A stretch of 64,000 nt of DNA from Yinghuangia seranimata (GTDB lineage Bacteria; Actinomycetota; Actinomycetes; Streptomycetales; Streptomycetaceae): the NCBI RefSeq assembly GCF_029953285.1, contig NZ_JASAOI010000052.1, forward strand, positions 62,001 to 126,000. Reading direction: 5' to 3'. The translations under genes and the position numbers were made by a program. The first letter of the stretch is position 1; every line of letters begins with the position of its first letter. Below, piece by piece: positions 7,637 through 16,519 of this stretch. The notes below the pieces were generated by a model. The model did no database searches. It was not told where the DNA came from and saw only the letters and a list, made by a program, of their open reading frames with translations.

Positions 7637-8242
7637 GTGCCCACCGGCGTCGCGATCCAGGACGCACGCGAGCAACTGTTCGCCGCCGCCGAGCGGATCC
7701 TGCTCCGTGCCGGGCCCGACGGGCTGACCAGCAGGGCGGTGACCGCGGAGGCGGGCTGCGCGAAAGGCGTGCTGCACCGGCACTTCGCGGACTTCGACAC
7801 CTTCCTGGCCGAACTCGTCCTCGACCGCACGGCGCGGCTGGACGACCAGGCCGCCATCCTCCGTGAAGCCGCCGCCGCAGGGACCGGCACGGTGGCCGGC
7901 AACGTCGCGGACGCGCTGACCCAGGTGTTCGGGCCGGTCGGGGTGGCGATCGTCGCCCTGACCATCTCCCGCGACGGCCTCCGCGCCCGCCTGCGAGAGG
8001 CCGTCCCCACGGGCATCCCGCTCCTGAACCCGGCCACCACGATGATCGCGAACTACCTGGCCGCCGAACGGGAGCGAGGCCGGATCGCCCCGGAAGCCGA
8101 CCTCGAGACGCTCGCCCCGACGCTGATCGGGGCGACGCACCTGCTGTTCGCTGACCGGCAGGCCCCGCGCCCCGAGGTGGAGGCGGTGGAGCGGACGGTG
8201 GGGGCCGTGCTGGCGGGGGTATTTCAAAGGACGTCGGGCTGA
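7637..8242 (+). CDS. TetR-family transcriptional regulator
   Basis: A 201-residue regulator. The N-terminal helix-turn-helix runs AREQLFAAAERILLRAG, then LTSRAVTAEAGCAKGVLHRHF, followed by ADFDTFLAELVLDR, the standard TetR_N layout. The C-terminal ligand domain is not distinctive. GTG at 7637 was chosen because GAGGAGA sits 7 nt upstream. It is divergent from the methyltransferase through twin AGTGGGC-N4-GCCCACT operators starting 50 bp upstream and most likely represses both genes. Ligand unknown. Confidence 0.88.
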   Translation: MPTGVAIQDAREQLFAAAERILLRAGPDGLTSRAVTAEAGCAKGVLHRHFADFDTFLAELVLDRTARLDDQAAILREAAAAGTGTVAGNVADALTQVFGPVGVAIVALTISRDGLRARLREAVPTGIPLLNPATTMIANYLAAERERGRIAPEADLETLAPTLIGATHLLFADRQAPRPEVEAVERTVGAVLAGVFQRTSG

Positions 8243-8258
8243 GGGGGTGCGGCCAGGG

Positions 8259-8330
8259 GGGAGTGCGGGGGACGCAGTGACGGCCTGCCGGCACGCCGAG
8301 CGGGCGGCTGAGCGGGCCCCCGGCACTCCC
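8259..8330. terminator. Possible bidirectional terminator hairpin
   Basis: GGGAGTGCGGGGG (8259-8271) pairs with CCCCCGGCACTCCC (8317-8330) with one bulged C, enclosing about 45 GC-rich nt. It lies between the converging TetR and dehydrogenase genes. There is no T tract. The long loop weakens the call; actinomycete terminators often lack a U-run. Confidence 0.4.
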
Positions 8331-8341
8331 GCTTCGGCACC

Positions 8342-9148
8342 TCAGCCGCGGGCGGCCCGGACCGCGTCCGTCAGCTTCGCCAGGTCCTCGTCCGCGATCG
8401 CCGGGAAGGCCGTCAGGGTCTCCAACACCGCTGCGGCGATGGGCAGTTCCGCGGCCTCCGTCGCGAGGCGGACGTCCTTCGCGGCCAGGCTCACCGCGAA
8501 GTCGCTTTTGGTGTCGGTCGCCCTGCCGTACGGGAAGGCGAGCGGGCCCGCCGCCAAGGCGCGTTCCGCGGTCCCCGGCGGGAGTTCGAGGGCGTCGGCC
8601 AGGGCCAGCGCCTCGCCGACCAGGGCCACGCTGCCGACGACGGCGTTGATCATGACGAGCTTGAGCGCCGCTCCGTTGCCGAGCGCGCCGCACGCGGTGA
8701 CGTTGCCCAGGTGCCCCAGGATCCCGGCGACCCCGTCGACGTCCCCGGCCGCGAAGATGCCGAGTTCGCCGGCGGCGGCGCGGTCGACGCTGCCCATGAC
8801 CGGGGCGTCCACCAGCGGCACGCCGTCCGGCAGGGTGGCGGCGAGGTCGCGGACCGCGTCGGGGCCGATGCTGGACATGTCGACGACGCGCGTGCCGGGG
8901 CGCAGCGCGGGCGCGAAGGCGTCCGCGACCTGCCGCACGGCCGCCGGGTCGGCCAGCATCGTGATCACGACGTCGGCGTCACGGACGGCGTCGGCGGGGT
9001 CGGCGGCGAGTCGGGCGCCCGCCGCGACGAGCGGTTCGGCGCGTGCGGTCGTGCGGTTCCAGACGGTGAGCGGGTGCCCGGCGTCGATCAGGCGGCGGGC
9101 CATCGGGAGGCCCATGCGGCCGGTGCCGAGAAAGGCGATGCGTTCCAT
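8342..9148 (-). CDS. NAD(P)-dependent beta-hydroxyacid dehydrogenase
   Basis: A 268-residue enzyme of the 3-hydroxyisobutyrate/6-phosphogluconate dehydrogenase superfamily. The N-terminal Rossmann motif is IAFLGTGRMGLPMARRL, with VWNRT at the end of strand 2. The substrate-binding signature is seen as VDAPVMGSVDRAAAGEL, and the catalytic Lys region as GNGAALKLVMINAVVG. Length is slightly short for HIBADH but normal for the GLYR-like group. It is divergent from a LysR regulator, which probably controls it. The exact hydroxyacid or semialdehyde substrate is unknown. Confidence 0.88.
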   Translation of the reverse strand: MERIAFLGTGRMGLPMARRLIDAGHPLTVWNRTTARAEPLVAAGARLAADPADAVRDADVVITMLADPAAVRQVADAFAPALRPGTRVVDMSSIGPDAVRDLAATLPDGVPLVDAPVMGSVDRAAAGELGIFAAGDVDGVAGILGHLGNVTACGALGNGAALKLVMINAVVGSVALVGEALALADALELPPGTAERALAAGPLAFPYGRATDTKSDFAVSLAAKDVRLATEAAELPIAAAVLETLTAFPAIADEDLAKLTDAVRAARG

Positions 9149-9206
9149 GGCCTTGACGTTAGTTCGGCCATGACCATGCGACCAGCGAATGTCTAGCATG
9201 GGATCC

Positions 9207-10139
9207 ATGCCGACTCCGCATGACTTTTCCATCGGCTGGCTGCGCTCCTTCCTGGCCGTCGCCGACGCCGAGTCGTTCACGGCCGCCGCGGTCGCGCTCG
9301 GGTATACGCAGTCCGCGGTGTCCCGTCAGGTCGCGGCGTTGGAGGACGAGGTGGGGTCGCCGCTGTTCGACCGGCTGCCGCGCGGCGTACGGCTGACCGA
9401 CGCCGGGCGGGCGTTGGTGCCGCGGGCCCGGGCCGTCCTCGAACAGGTCGACGGCGCGCACCGCGACCTCGCCGCGCTGCGCGGGTTGGCGAGCGGTCGG
9501 GTGCGGGTGGGGGCGTTCGCCACGGCCGGCGCCGCGCTGGTGCCGCGGGCGGTGGCCGCGTTCGGCGCGGCCCACCCGGGCATCGCGGTGACGTTGGTGG
9601 AGGGGCTGACCCCGCGCCTGCTCGCCCGGCTCGAGGCCGACGAGCTCGACGTCGTGGTCGTCAGCGGCGCGGCCGCCGACGCCGCGCCGCCCGAAGCGAC
9701 CCTGCACCACCTGCTCGACGAGGTGATGCTGGTCGCGCTCCCGCCCACCCACCGGCTGGCCGGCCGCCACCGCGTCCGGCTTGCCGAACTGGCCGACGAC
9801 GCCTGGATCGCGGGCGGCGCCCGCGTCGAGGACTCGCTGCTGGCCCCGTACATACGCGACGGGTTCACGCCGCGGACGGGCTTCGTGGCGTCCGACTGGA
9901 TCGCCAAACAGGGCCTGGTCGCGGCGGGCCTCGGCGTGACCCTGGTCCCGTCGCTCGCGGCCCCGGCGCTGCGGGCCGACCTGGCCTTGGTGTCGCTACG
10001 CCGCGACGGCGTCCCCGCCCGCAAGGTCTACGCGGCAACCCGCCGCGGCGTGGCCCCTTCGGCGGCGGGCGAGGCCTTCCTCACCGAACTCCGCACGACG
10101 GCAAAGGCACTGGCCCGCGAAATCAACGAGCGGTACTGA
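9207..10139 (+). CDS. LysR-family transcriptional regulator
   Basis: About 310 residues. The N-terminal winged helix is classic LysR (LRSFLAVADAESFTAAAVAL, QSAVSRQVAALE, LFDRLPRGVRLTDAG), followed by a periplasmic-binding-like effector domain. ATG 9207 was preferred; in-frame ATGs at 9189 and 9198 would add only a few residues. Only 58 bp separate it from the divergent dehydrogenase, so the two promoters overlap and the regulator probably acts on both. Effector unknown. Confidence 0.88.
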   Translation: MPTPHDFSIGWLRSFLAVADAESFTAAAVALGYTQSAVSRQVAALEDEVGSPLFDRLPRGVRLTDAGRALVPRARAVLEQVDGAHRDLAALRGLASGRVRVGAFATAGAALVPRAVAAFGAAHPGIAVTLVEGLTPRLLARLEADELDVVVVSGAAADAAPPEATLHHLLDEVMLVALPPTHRLAGRHRVRLAELADDAWIAGGARVEDSLLAPYIRDGFTPRTGFVASDWIAKQGLVAAGLGVTLVPSLAAPALRADLALVSLRRDGVPARKVYAATRRGVAPSAAGEAFLTELRTTAKALAREINERY

Positions 10140-10261
10140 TCGTCGGTCCTGTCCGTGAGGAGACCCGCTGCCGCGTGACCAGGCGCGGACGGTCGCGTTG
10201 CCGCGCTCGGTCCGGGGACAGCCGGCGCGAGCCGTGGGCGGCCCGTCTTACGAGCGCAGCA

Positions 10262-10573
10262 TCACGGCGTAGCCCGCGACGTCTCGACCGTCCCCGTCTG
10301 TCCGGCCCACGGCACCGGCCCGGTCCCCGCCACTCTCAGCACGCGGTCGCCGTCGACCTCGACCACCGTGAACGGCCCGCCTCCCCCGTCCAGGCGCAGG
10401 TGCGGCTCGGCCGCGTCCCGCACGGCCCGCACCACGTCGGGCTCGTCGACGGACAGTTCGCCGCCCCATGCCGGTCCGCCGGCCCTGCCGTTGTAGGCGT
10501 GGTGAAGGGTGGCCTTGCAGTCGTAGGAGGCCCCGTCCGCGAGGATCGTGGCGGTGCCGTTGAAGTCGTCCAT
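10262..10573 (-). CDS. Small conserved hypothetical protein
   Basis: A 103-residue protein starting MDDFNGTATILADGASYDC. It has an alternating hydrophobic/polar pattern typical of a small beta-barrel, with WGGELS in the middle and GPVPW near the end. Streptomycetes encode many paralogues with the same opening and a C-terminal small-molecule-like barrel; none has a known role to my knowledge. No signal peptide. It is divergent from the aminotransferase at 10749 across about 175 bp. Function unknown. Confidence 0.68.
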   Translation of the reverse strand: MDDFNGTATILADGASYDCKATLHHAYNGRAGGPAWGGELSVDEPDVVRAVRDAAEPHLRLDGGGGPFTVVEVDGDRVLRVAGTGPVPWAGQTGTVETSRATP

Positions 10574-10748
10574 GGTGCGTCCTTGCCGGTCGGATCGGCC
10601 CCCGAGCGGAGGGCGGGTTCCCGGTAGGCGCGCGTGGAAAACGGGTCCGGTCGGGCGAGCCGCCGACGGGCGCCGCCATCGAGGCGCGCGGCCTGTCGCT
10701 GATCGCGTTCGCGTCCTCCTCGGCGGCGTCAGCGCGTAGCGTCCCCCC

Positions 10749-11555
10749 ATGAGCACGAACGTTTCTGTGGTCCGGCGCAACGGACGCCCCGCCACCGCCG
10801 AGGACCTGGCCCCGCTCGCCTTCGCCGGCTACGCGCACTTCACCGCCATGCAGGTACGCGGCGGTCGCGTGCGCGGACTCGACCTGCACCTCGCGCGGCT
10901 GCGCTCCGCGTCCGTCGAACTGTTCGGGCGCGCGAGGCCGGACGAGCAGGTGCGGGAGTGGCTGCGCGAGGCGTTGCGGGAGGCCCCCGAGGACGTCTCC
11001 CTCCGGGCCGCCGCGTACCTCCCGTCGGGCACCCTCGACCCGCGGACCTCCGCCGAGCCCGACCTGCTGGTGCGCGTCGGGCCGCCGTCCTTCGCGCCTG
11101 CGGGACCGCTCGCGCTGATGTCCGTCGAGTACGAGCGTCTGCTCCCGCACATCAAGCACACCGGCGAGCTCGCCAAGACCCACTTCGTCCGCCAGGCGGT
11201 GGCGCGGGGCTTCGACGACGTGGCCTTCGTCGACCGCCGGGGCCGGCTCGGCGAGGCGTCCATCTGGAACCTGGCCTTCTGGGACGGCACTTCGGTGGTG
11301 TGGCCGGACGCGCCCGTGCTGGTCGGCACCACGATGGCCGTCGTCCGCCGCCGCCTGGACCGCCTCGGCGTACCCCAGCGCGTCGTTCCGCTGACCCGGG
11401 CAGAACTACCGGGCCTGGCAGGCGGCGTGGTGATGAACTCGTGGTCACCCGGCGTCGCGGTCGGCCGTATCGACGACGTCCCGCTGCCGGACGCAGCGGA
11501 GTTCGTCGCGCTGCTGCACCGGGCGTACGAGGCGGAGCCGCCCGTGACGCCGTAG
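10749..11555 (+). CDS. Class IV PLP-dependent aminotransferase-like protein
   Basis: A 268-residue protein of fold-type IV (IlvE/PabC/D-amino-acid transaminase). The N-terminal FTAMQVRGGRVRGLDLHLARL matches the G-x-x-F..H..RL segment of the family. The Schiff-base Lys is expected in KHTGELAKTHFVRQ, followed by DDVAFVDRRGRLGEASIWNL and the cofactor phosphate-binding VGTTMAVVRR. It could be an aminodeoxychorismate lyase-like or branched-chain/D-amino-acid enzyme; the acceptor cannot be assigned. TAGCGT lies 6 nt before the ATG. Confidence 0.88.
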   Translation: MSTNVSVVRRNGRPATAEDLAPLAFAGYAHFTAMQVRGGRVRGLDLHLARLRSASVELFGRARPDEQVREWLREALREAPEDVSLRAAAYLPSGTLDPRTSAEPDLLVRVGPPSFAPAGPLALMSVEYERLLPHIKHTGELAKTHFVRQAVARGFDDVAFVDRRGRLGEASIWNLAFWDGTSVVWPDAPVLVGTTMAVVRRRLDRLGVPQRVVPLTRAELPGLAGGVVMNSWSPGVAVGRIDDVPLPDAAEFVALLHRAYEAEPPVTP

Positions 11556-11621
11556 CCCTCGCCGGATCGCCCGACGGTTTTCTCCAAGACAGGGCCCCAC
11601 CACACGCAGCACCGTGTCCGC

Positions 11622-12902
11622 ATGAGACGCCACCTGCGCCACCTGCTCACCGCCGCGCTGATCGCCGCGGCGGCCGTGCTGCCGACGTCCGCCCCGGCGG
11701 CCGCGACCGAGCCGCCGCCCGCGCCGGTGTACCCGCAGTGGTGGGCGGACAGCCACGCCAAGCAACTCGACGTCCTCGACTACTGGACGGGCGACAACCT
11801 GGCCCGCTGGAACTTCACGCACACCGACTACCCGGACGGGCCGCTCTACACCGACAACGACCGGGGCCGGAAGTGGTCGGCCACCGACCCGGCGCGCACC
11901 GCCGCGGTGACCAGGACCGTCGGCCGGCTGTTCTCCCGGCAGACCGCGACGTGGCAGAAGGTGTCCCGGCCGTCCGTCGCGGGCGACGTGGTCGGCAAGG
12001 TGTACGAGACACACGCGTACCGCGCCTGGGACGACACCAACAAGGTTCTGATACCGGCCGATCCGACGAAGCCCGAGGAGCGGCACTTCGTCGAGACGCA
12101 GGAGATCATCGACGTCTCGAACGGCCAGACCACCGAGTACCGCCACCTGTCGTGGCCGTCCACCTGCTCGGCGAACGCCGTCGACGGCGACAACGGCCGC
12201 ACGGTCGTCACCGCCGGGCACTGCGTGCTCGTTCCGATCCCGATGATCGCCCAGGCCGTGTGGCTGGGCTCGAACTGGGCCAAGGACGCGATCGACATCA
12301 CGAACGACAAGCAGGTGTTCGTGCCCGGATACCTGGGCGACGCACCGGACTTCGCGTCGCAGGCACCGTACGGCGTGTGGGTGGTCGACAAGATCTACAC
12401 CACCGGCCAGTGGTCGGAGTTCTCCCGGGTCGGCGGCGCGGGCGTCAACATGTTCAACTTCCAGTACGACGTGGCGATGCTGACGGTCCTCGACCCGCTG
12501 CGCCCCGGCGTGCGGCTGACCGACGTGACCGGTTCCCAGCACATCGCGTTCACCAGCGGCGTCGACAAGCTCACGTACGCCTTCGGTTACCCGGCGGCAC
12601 CGTCCTTCGGCTCCGCGCCGCTCGCCCGCTACGACGGCCGCAACCTCGTCTACGCGAAGAACCCCGCCCGCCGCGACCTGCTGATGTCGCTGAACTACAC
12701 CGTCAGCGCGAACCTTTCGGGCGGGGCGAGCGGCGGACCGATGCTCCAGGACTTCGACCCGGTCACGGGCATCGGCACGCAGGTGTCGGTGAACTCCTTC
12801 AATTACAGCCAGTGGATGCCGTTCGGGAACGCGGAGAACATGGTCGGCCCGTCGTTCACCGAGACCACCCGGATCCTCTACAACCTGGTACGCCTGGCCT
12901 GA
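11622..12902 (+). CDS. Secreted trypsin-like serine protease
   Basis: A 426-residue exported protein. A signal peptide (MRRHLRHLLTAALIAAAAV, then PAAA) should be cleaved near residue 28. The catalytic triad is visible: His in TVVTAGHCV, Asp in FQYDVAMLTV, Ser in SGGASGGPML. A pro-region of about 140 residues separates signal and catalytic domain. This resembles large actinomycete extracellular trypsin-like peptidases rather than the short SprT type. A 14-bp perfect hairpin follows 4 bp after the stop. Substrate unknown. Confidence 0.87.
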   Translation: MRRHLRHLLTAALIAAAAVLPTSAPAAATEPPPAPVYPQWWADSHAKQLDVLDYWTGDNLARWNFTHTDYPDGPLYTDNDRGRKWSATDPARTAAVTRTVGRLFSRQTATWQKVSRPSVAGDVVGKVYETHAYRAWDDTNKVLIPADPTKPEERHFVETQEIIDVSNGQTTEYRHLSWPSTCSANAVDGDNGRTVVTAGHCVLVPIPMIAQAVWLGSNWAKDAIDITNDKQVFVPGYLGDAPDFASQAPYGVWVVDKIYTTGQWSEFSRVGGAGVNMFNFQYDVAMLTVLDPLRPGVRLTDVTGSQHIAFTSGVDKLTYAFGYPAAPSFGSAPLARYDGRNLVYAKNPARRDLLMSLNYTVSANLSGGASGGPMLQDFDPVTGIGTQVSVNSFNYSQWMPFGNAENMVGPSFTETTRILYNLVRLA

Positions 12903-12906
12903 CGCC

Positions 12907-12946
12907 GGTCGGCGGCGGCACCGTTCGGGCGATGCCGCCGCCGACC
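12907..12946. terminator. Strong bidirectional hairpin terminator
   Basis: GGTCGGCGGCGGCA (12907-12920) and TGCCGCCGCCGACC (12933-12946) are perfectly complementary, giving a 14-bp stem with a 12-nt loop. It is the only structure in the 67 bp between the converging protease and epoxide hydrolase stops. There is no T tract, as is common in high-GC actinomycetes. Termination for both genes is inferred from position and stability. Confidence 0.8.
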
Positions 12947-12969
12947 ACCGAAATCCCTTTACCTTGCCG

Positions 12970-14172
12970 CTACTTCACAGTCCGAAAGAACTCCCGAATA
13001 TCCCCCACCAACAAATCCGGGGCGTCGTGCGCCGCCCAGTGGCTGCCGCGCTCGTACTCGTTCCAGTGCACGATGTTGGCGTGGTCGCGCTCCGCGAACC
13101 GGCGGATCGGCCGGAAGTCGAACGCGAACGACGCCAGCCCGATCGGGAACGTCGTGGGCTCGGCCGCCTTCTCCCCGTGGTGGTTCTCGTAGTAGAACCG
13201 CGCCGACGACGCGGAGCTGTTCGTGAACCAGTAGATGGACGCCGCGGTCAGGACCACGTCCGGATCCTGCACCCCGCCCAACAGCTGCCCGATCCAAGCC
13301 AGTTGCCCGGCCGGCGAGTCGGCGAGCGCGTGCGCGAGCGTCTGCGGCTGCGCCTGCTGGGCGTGGTCGTGAATCGCGTGCGCGACGAACCCCTGGAGGA
13401 ACTCCAGGTACTGCATGTCCTCAGGGCTCAGCCCCGCGAACTCGGCGGGGTCACCCGACGGGAACGAGAAGATCTGGTTCACGTGGACCCCGATGACCCG
13501 CTCGGGATGCCGCCGCCCGAGCTCCGGGCTGATGATCGCACCCGCGTCGTTCCCGTGCGCGCCGAACCGCTCGTAGCCGAGCCGACGCATGAGCTCCGCC
13601 CAAGCGTCCGCCGTACGTGCCGCGTTCCAGCCCCTCTCCCGCGTCGGCCCGGAGAACCCGAACCCGGGCAACGAGGGCATGACGACGTCAAAGGCATCCG
13701 CCGGGTCTCCCCCGTGCGCAGCCGGATCCGTCAACGGCCCAATGAGCCCCGCATATTCGGCAAACGTATTCGGCCATCCATGCGACAGGACCAACGGCGT
13801 CGCACCCGGCTCGGCCGACCGCACATGCGCGAAGTGCACGAGCTGGCCGTCGATTTCGGTGGTGAACTGCGGAATCGCGTTGAGCTCGGCCTCCTTGGCC
13901 CGCCAGTCGAACGCGGCCCACTGCTCGACGAGCGGCCGCACCCACGAACCGGGCACGCCGTACTCCCACCCCGGCATGACGGGACCGCGCTGCACACCGT
14001 CGGTCACCTCCGACTCGGGCAGTTCGTCGGCCCAACGGGTGCGGGCAAGGCGGTCGCGCAGGTCCTCAACGTCCCGCTGCGGAACGGCGATACGGAACGG
14101 CCTGACGGCCTCGCCCGCCTCATCCGTGTCGTTCGGTTCTCGGTTCACGCTGTCGTTCGCGTGGTCGCTCAC
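12970..14172 (-). CDS. Epoxide hydrolase (EHN-type, alpha/beta fold)
   Basis: A 400-residue enzyme. The N-terminal EHN domain is seen in FRIAVPQRDVEDLRDRLARTRW, followed by LSHGWPNTFAEYAGLIGPL (oxyanion region) and DVVMPSLPGFGFSGP. The nucleophile Asp sits in AHGNDAGA in place of the usual GGDWG. A pair of Tyr-containing cap segments (FYYENHHGE) and HWNEYERGSHWAA, the C-terminal His motif, complete the active site. GTG at 14172 was chosen for the upstream GGGAGA. It would hydrolyse an epoxide to a diol; substrate unknown. Confidence 0.88.
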   Translation of the reverse strand: MSDHANDSVNREPNDTDEAGEAVRPFRIAVPQRDVEDLRDRLARTRWADELPESEVTDGVQRGPVMPGWEYGVPGSWVRPLVEQWAAFDWRAKEAELNAIPQFTTEIDGQLVHFAHVRSAEPGATPLVLSHGWPNTFAEYAGLIGPLTDPAAHGGDPADAFDVVMPSLPGFGFSGPTRERGWNAARTADAWAELMRRLGYERFGAHGNDAGAIISPELGRRHPERVIGVHVNQIFSFPSGDPAEFAGLSPEDMQYLEFLQGFVAHAIHDHAQQAQPQTLAHALADSPAGQLAWIGQLLGGVQDPDVVLTAASIYWFTNSSASSARFYYENHHGEKAAEPTTFPIGLASFAFDFRPIRRFAERDHANIVHWNEYERGSHWAAHDAPDLLVGDIREFFRTVK

Positions 14173-14338
14173 CGGGAATCTCCCTGAATTGCTCGTGGTT
14201 CGTCGCCCACCGCCCGGCACTCAAAGCTCCGGCCCGGCGGCGACCTGGCGGACGTGATGCTTCCGACGCGGCCTGACAAACGACGCACAAAACACGCACA
14301 CAACACTGCCAAAACGCGCACGCCACGCTGACATTTCC

Positions 14339-14368
14339 CTGACACGCAAATCGCCCAACCGGTACGGT
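14339..14368 (+). promoter_or_regulatory. Putative leaderless promoter for acetyltransferase
   Basis: CTGACA (14339-14344), 18 bp, TACGGT (14363-14368), then 6 nt to the ATG at 14375. The stretch upstream (14260-14340) is unusually A/C-rich for this genome. A purine-rich GGTGG just before the ATG could also serve as a ribosome site, so leaderless translation is not certain. Confidence 0.5.
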
Positions 14369-14374
14369 GGGTGG

Positions 14375-14896
14375 ATGCCCGAACTGATCCGTCCAGACGT
14401 CCGGTTGCGCACGTCCTGGCTCGACGCGCACGCCGAATGGGGACCCGGAGCCCACGAAGACGGCTTCGGGCTCACACCGGACGACGACGTCCAGTCCCCC
14501 GAGGGCTTCGCGGCCTGGGTGCGAGACCTTCACGCCGCCGAGGATCCGACGGGCCCGGCACCCTGCACCTTCCGCTGGATCGCCGAAGGCGACACCGTCC
14601 TCGGCGGCATCGCCCTCCGCCACGGCCACAACGACTACACCCGCTGGGCCGGCCACATCGGCTACGGCATCCGCCCAAGCGCCTGCCAACGCGGCCTGGC
14701 CACCTGGGCGTTGGGCCAGATGATCGCCGAAGCCCACACACTCGGCATGCCGCGGCTCCTCCTGGTCTGCGCCGCCGACAACGAAGCCTCAGCCAAAACC
14801 ATCGAGCACAACGGCGGCACCCTGGACCGCGTCGCAGAGACCCCCTTGGGCCCGGCCCGCCGCTACTGGATCACCATCGCCGCCGGCCTGACCTGA
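14375..14896 (+). CDS. GNAT-family N-acetyltransferase
   Basis: A 173-residue GNAT protein. The acetyl-CoA pyrophosphate-binding loop is IGYGIRPSACQRGLATWALG (motif A, R-x-x-x-x-x-G-x-A), followed by LLVCAADNEASAKTIEHNGG, the typical motif B that places an Asn near the CoA. This resembles the subgroup acting on small molecules or free amino acids. It converges on yjdM. The acceptor substrate is unknown. Confidence 0.85.
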   Translation: MPELIRPDVRLRTSWLDAHAEWGPGAHEDGFGLTPDDDVQSPEGFAAWVRDLHAAEDPTGPAPCTFRWIAEGDTVLGGIALRHGHNDYTRWAGHIGYGIRPSACQRGLATWALGQMIAEAHTLGMPRLLLVCAADNEASAKTIEHNGGTLDRVAETPLGPARRYWITIAAGLT

Positions 14897-14972
14897 CTCG
14901 CCCCATGGTGGGCCTTGCGTGTGTGAAGGCTGCCACCGCGGTGTGCCCCGCCAAGGTCATGCGGCGGGTGGG

Positions 14973-15326
14973 TCAGGCCTTCTTGACCACCGAGGACTTG
15001 AGTTGCATCGCGCCGAAGCCGTCGATTTTGCAGTCGATGTCGTGGCCGTCGACGCCGGTGACGAGGCGGATGTTGCGGACCTTGGTGCCGGCCTTGATGG
15101 CGGTCGGGTTGCCCTTGACCTTGAGGGTCTTGACCACGGTGACGGTGTCGCCGTCGGTGAGGACGTTGCCGACCGCGTCCCGGATCACGCCGTCCTCCGG
15201 GGCGGCGTCCGAGGTGGCGGCGGTCGGGTCCCACTCGTGGGCGCACTCCGGGCAGACCAGGAGGGGGCTCATCTCGTAGGTGTACTCGCAGGAGCACACG
15301 GGGCAGGGCGGCAGGGCGTCGGACAT
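14973..15326 (-). CDS. yjdM: YjdM/PhnA-type zinc-ribbon protein
   Basis: A 117-residue protein matching YjdM (formerly PhnA). The N-terminal zinc ribbon has CPVCSCEYTYE and LVCPECAHEW Cys pairs, followed by the conserved RDAVGNVLTDGDTVTVVKTL and KVRNIRLV segments and the GFGAMQLKSSVVKK C-terminus. Length is typical. Despite the old phn name the family is not a proven phosphonate enzyme; the role remains unclear. The gene has a predicted leaderless promoter with a dyad in its -35 region. Confidence 0.92.
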   Translation of the reverse strand: MSDALPPCPVCSCEYTYEMSPLLVCPECAHEWDPTAATSDAAPEDGVIRDAVGNVLTDGDTVTVVKTLKVKGNPTAIKAGTKVRNIRLVTGVDGHDIDCKIDGFGAMQLKSSVVKKA

Positions 15327-15332
15327 GGGGAG

Positions 15333-15367
15333 ATTCTAAGGGGTTGATGAATTGAAGATTTCTTCAA
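15333..15367 (-). promoter_or_regulatory. yjdM promoter with dyad operator
   Basis: TTGAAGA-TT-TCTTCAA at 15352-15367 is a perfect 7-2-7 inverted repeat. On the - strand TAGAAT (15333-15338) lies 6 nt before the yjdM ATG at 15326, with no ribosome site between, so the transcript may be leaderless. The dyad overlaps where the -35 should be. This is the only AT-rich patch in the local intergenic region. The regulator is not evident. Confidence 0.6.
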
Positions 15368-15419
15368 GCGGGTCGGCGCGGCGTGGCGTTCGGGGGGTCC
15401 GGGGTGGGCCGGGTTCTGG

Positions 15420-16391
15420 TCAGACCGCGGCGGCGGTGGGGCGGAAGGTGCGGCGGTAGGCCTGGGGGCCTACGCCGATGGCGGCGTGGAGTTGTTGGCG
15501 GAGGGAGACGCCGGTGCCGAAGCCGGCGCGGCGGGCGACGAGGTCGACGGGCCAGTCGGTGGTTTCGAGGTAGTGGCGGGCCAGGTCCACGCGCTGGCGG
15601 ATGAGCCATTGGACCGGCGTCGTGCCGGTCTCGTCGCGGAAGCGGCGGGTGAAGGTGCGGACGCTCATGTGGGCGTGGGCCGCGAGTTCGGCGAGGGTCA
15701 GGGGTTCGTCCAGGCGTTCCATCGCCCACGCCTGGGTGGCGGCGGTGCCGGGGGCGGCCGGGTCGGGGACCGGCCGCTGGATGTACTGCGCCTGGCCGCC
15801 CTCACGCCACGGCGGGATGATGCAGCCGCGGGCCACGTCGTTGGCGATCTGGCTGCCGTGGTCGCGGCGGACCAGGTGCAGGCACAGGTCGATGCCGGCC
15901 GCGACGCCGGCCGAGGTCAGGATGTCGCCGTCGTCGACGAACAGGACGTTCGGGTCGACGCGGGTACGGGTGAACAGCCGTTGGAGATGGTCGGCCTCGA
16001 GCCAGTGGGTGGTGGCGGGCCGGTCGTCGAGGAGCCCGGCGGCGCCCAGGACGTAGGCGGCGGTGCAGATGCCGACGATGCGGGTGCCGGGGCGGATCAT
16101 GGCGAGCGCGTCGCGCAGCACGTCCGGGAGGACGCCCTCGTCGCGGATCGGTCCGAGGGCGTGTGACGGCGGGATGACGACGGTGTCGACCTCGGCGAGC
16201 AGGCCCGCGTCGCGGCCGACGGTGATGCCGAAGTCGGCCGACGCGCGGACCGGGCCGCCGTCGAGGCTGCAGGTCGCCACGGTGTACAGCGGGACACCAT
16301 CGGCGTCGCGCGCCGCGCCGAAAATGCGCGCGGGGATGCCGAGCTCGAAGGGGAGGACGCCGTCCAGGGCCAGTACGCCGACACGATGCAT
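15420..16391 (-). CDS. GlxA-type AraC-family transcriptional regulator
   Basis: A 323-residue protein combining an N-terminal DJ-1/PfpI-like domain (RVGVLALDGVLPFELGIPARIF; GICTAAYVLGAAGLLDDRPATTHW, the Cys-containing elbow) with a C-terminal AraC double helix-turn-helix (SVRTFTRRFRDETG and LVARRAGFGTGVSLRQQLH). AAAGGA lies upstream of the ATG. It is divergent from the quinone oxidoreductase at 16520 across about 130 bp and is a likely regulator of it. The ligand of the DJ-1-like domain is unknown. Confidence 0.9.
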   Translation of the reverse strand: MHRVGVLALDGVLPFELGIPARIFGAARDADGVPLYTVATCSLDGGPVRASADFGITVGRDAGLLAEVDTVVIPPSHALGPIRDEGVLPDVLRDALAMIRPGTRIVGICTAAYVLGAAGLLDDRPATTHWLEADHLQRLFTRTRVDPNVLFVDDGDILTSAGVAAGIDLCLHLVRRDHGSQIANDVARGCIIPPWREGGQAQYIQRPVPDPAAPGTAATQAWAMERLDEPLTLAELAAHAHMSVRTFTRRFRDETGTTPVQWLIRQRVDLARHYLETTDWPVDLVARRAGFGTGVSLRQQLHAAIGVGPQAYRRTFRPTAAAV

Positions 16392-16519
16392 GGCCAGATC
16401 CTTTCATCCTGTGGCCATCGGGCCACCACACAGGGCCTCGTGCGTGCGGGAGTCTGGGGACGTGCCCGGCGGAACGGGTACAGGACCCTGCAAACCATCA
16501 TGAAAGCGAGCAATACGCC

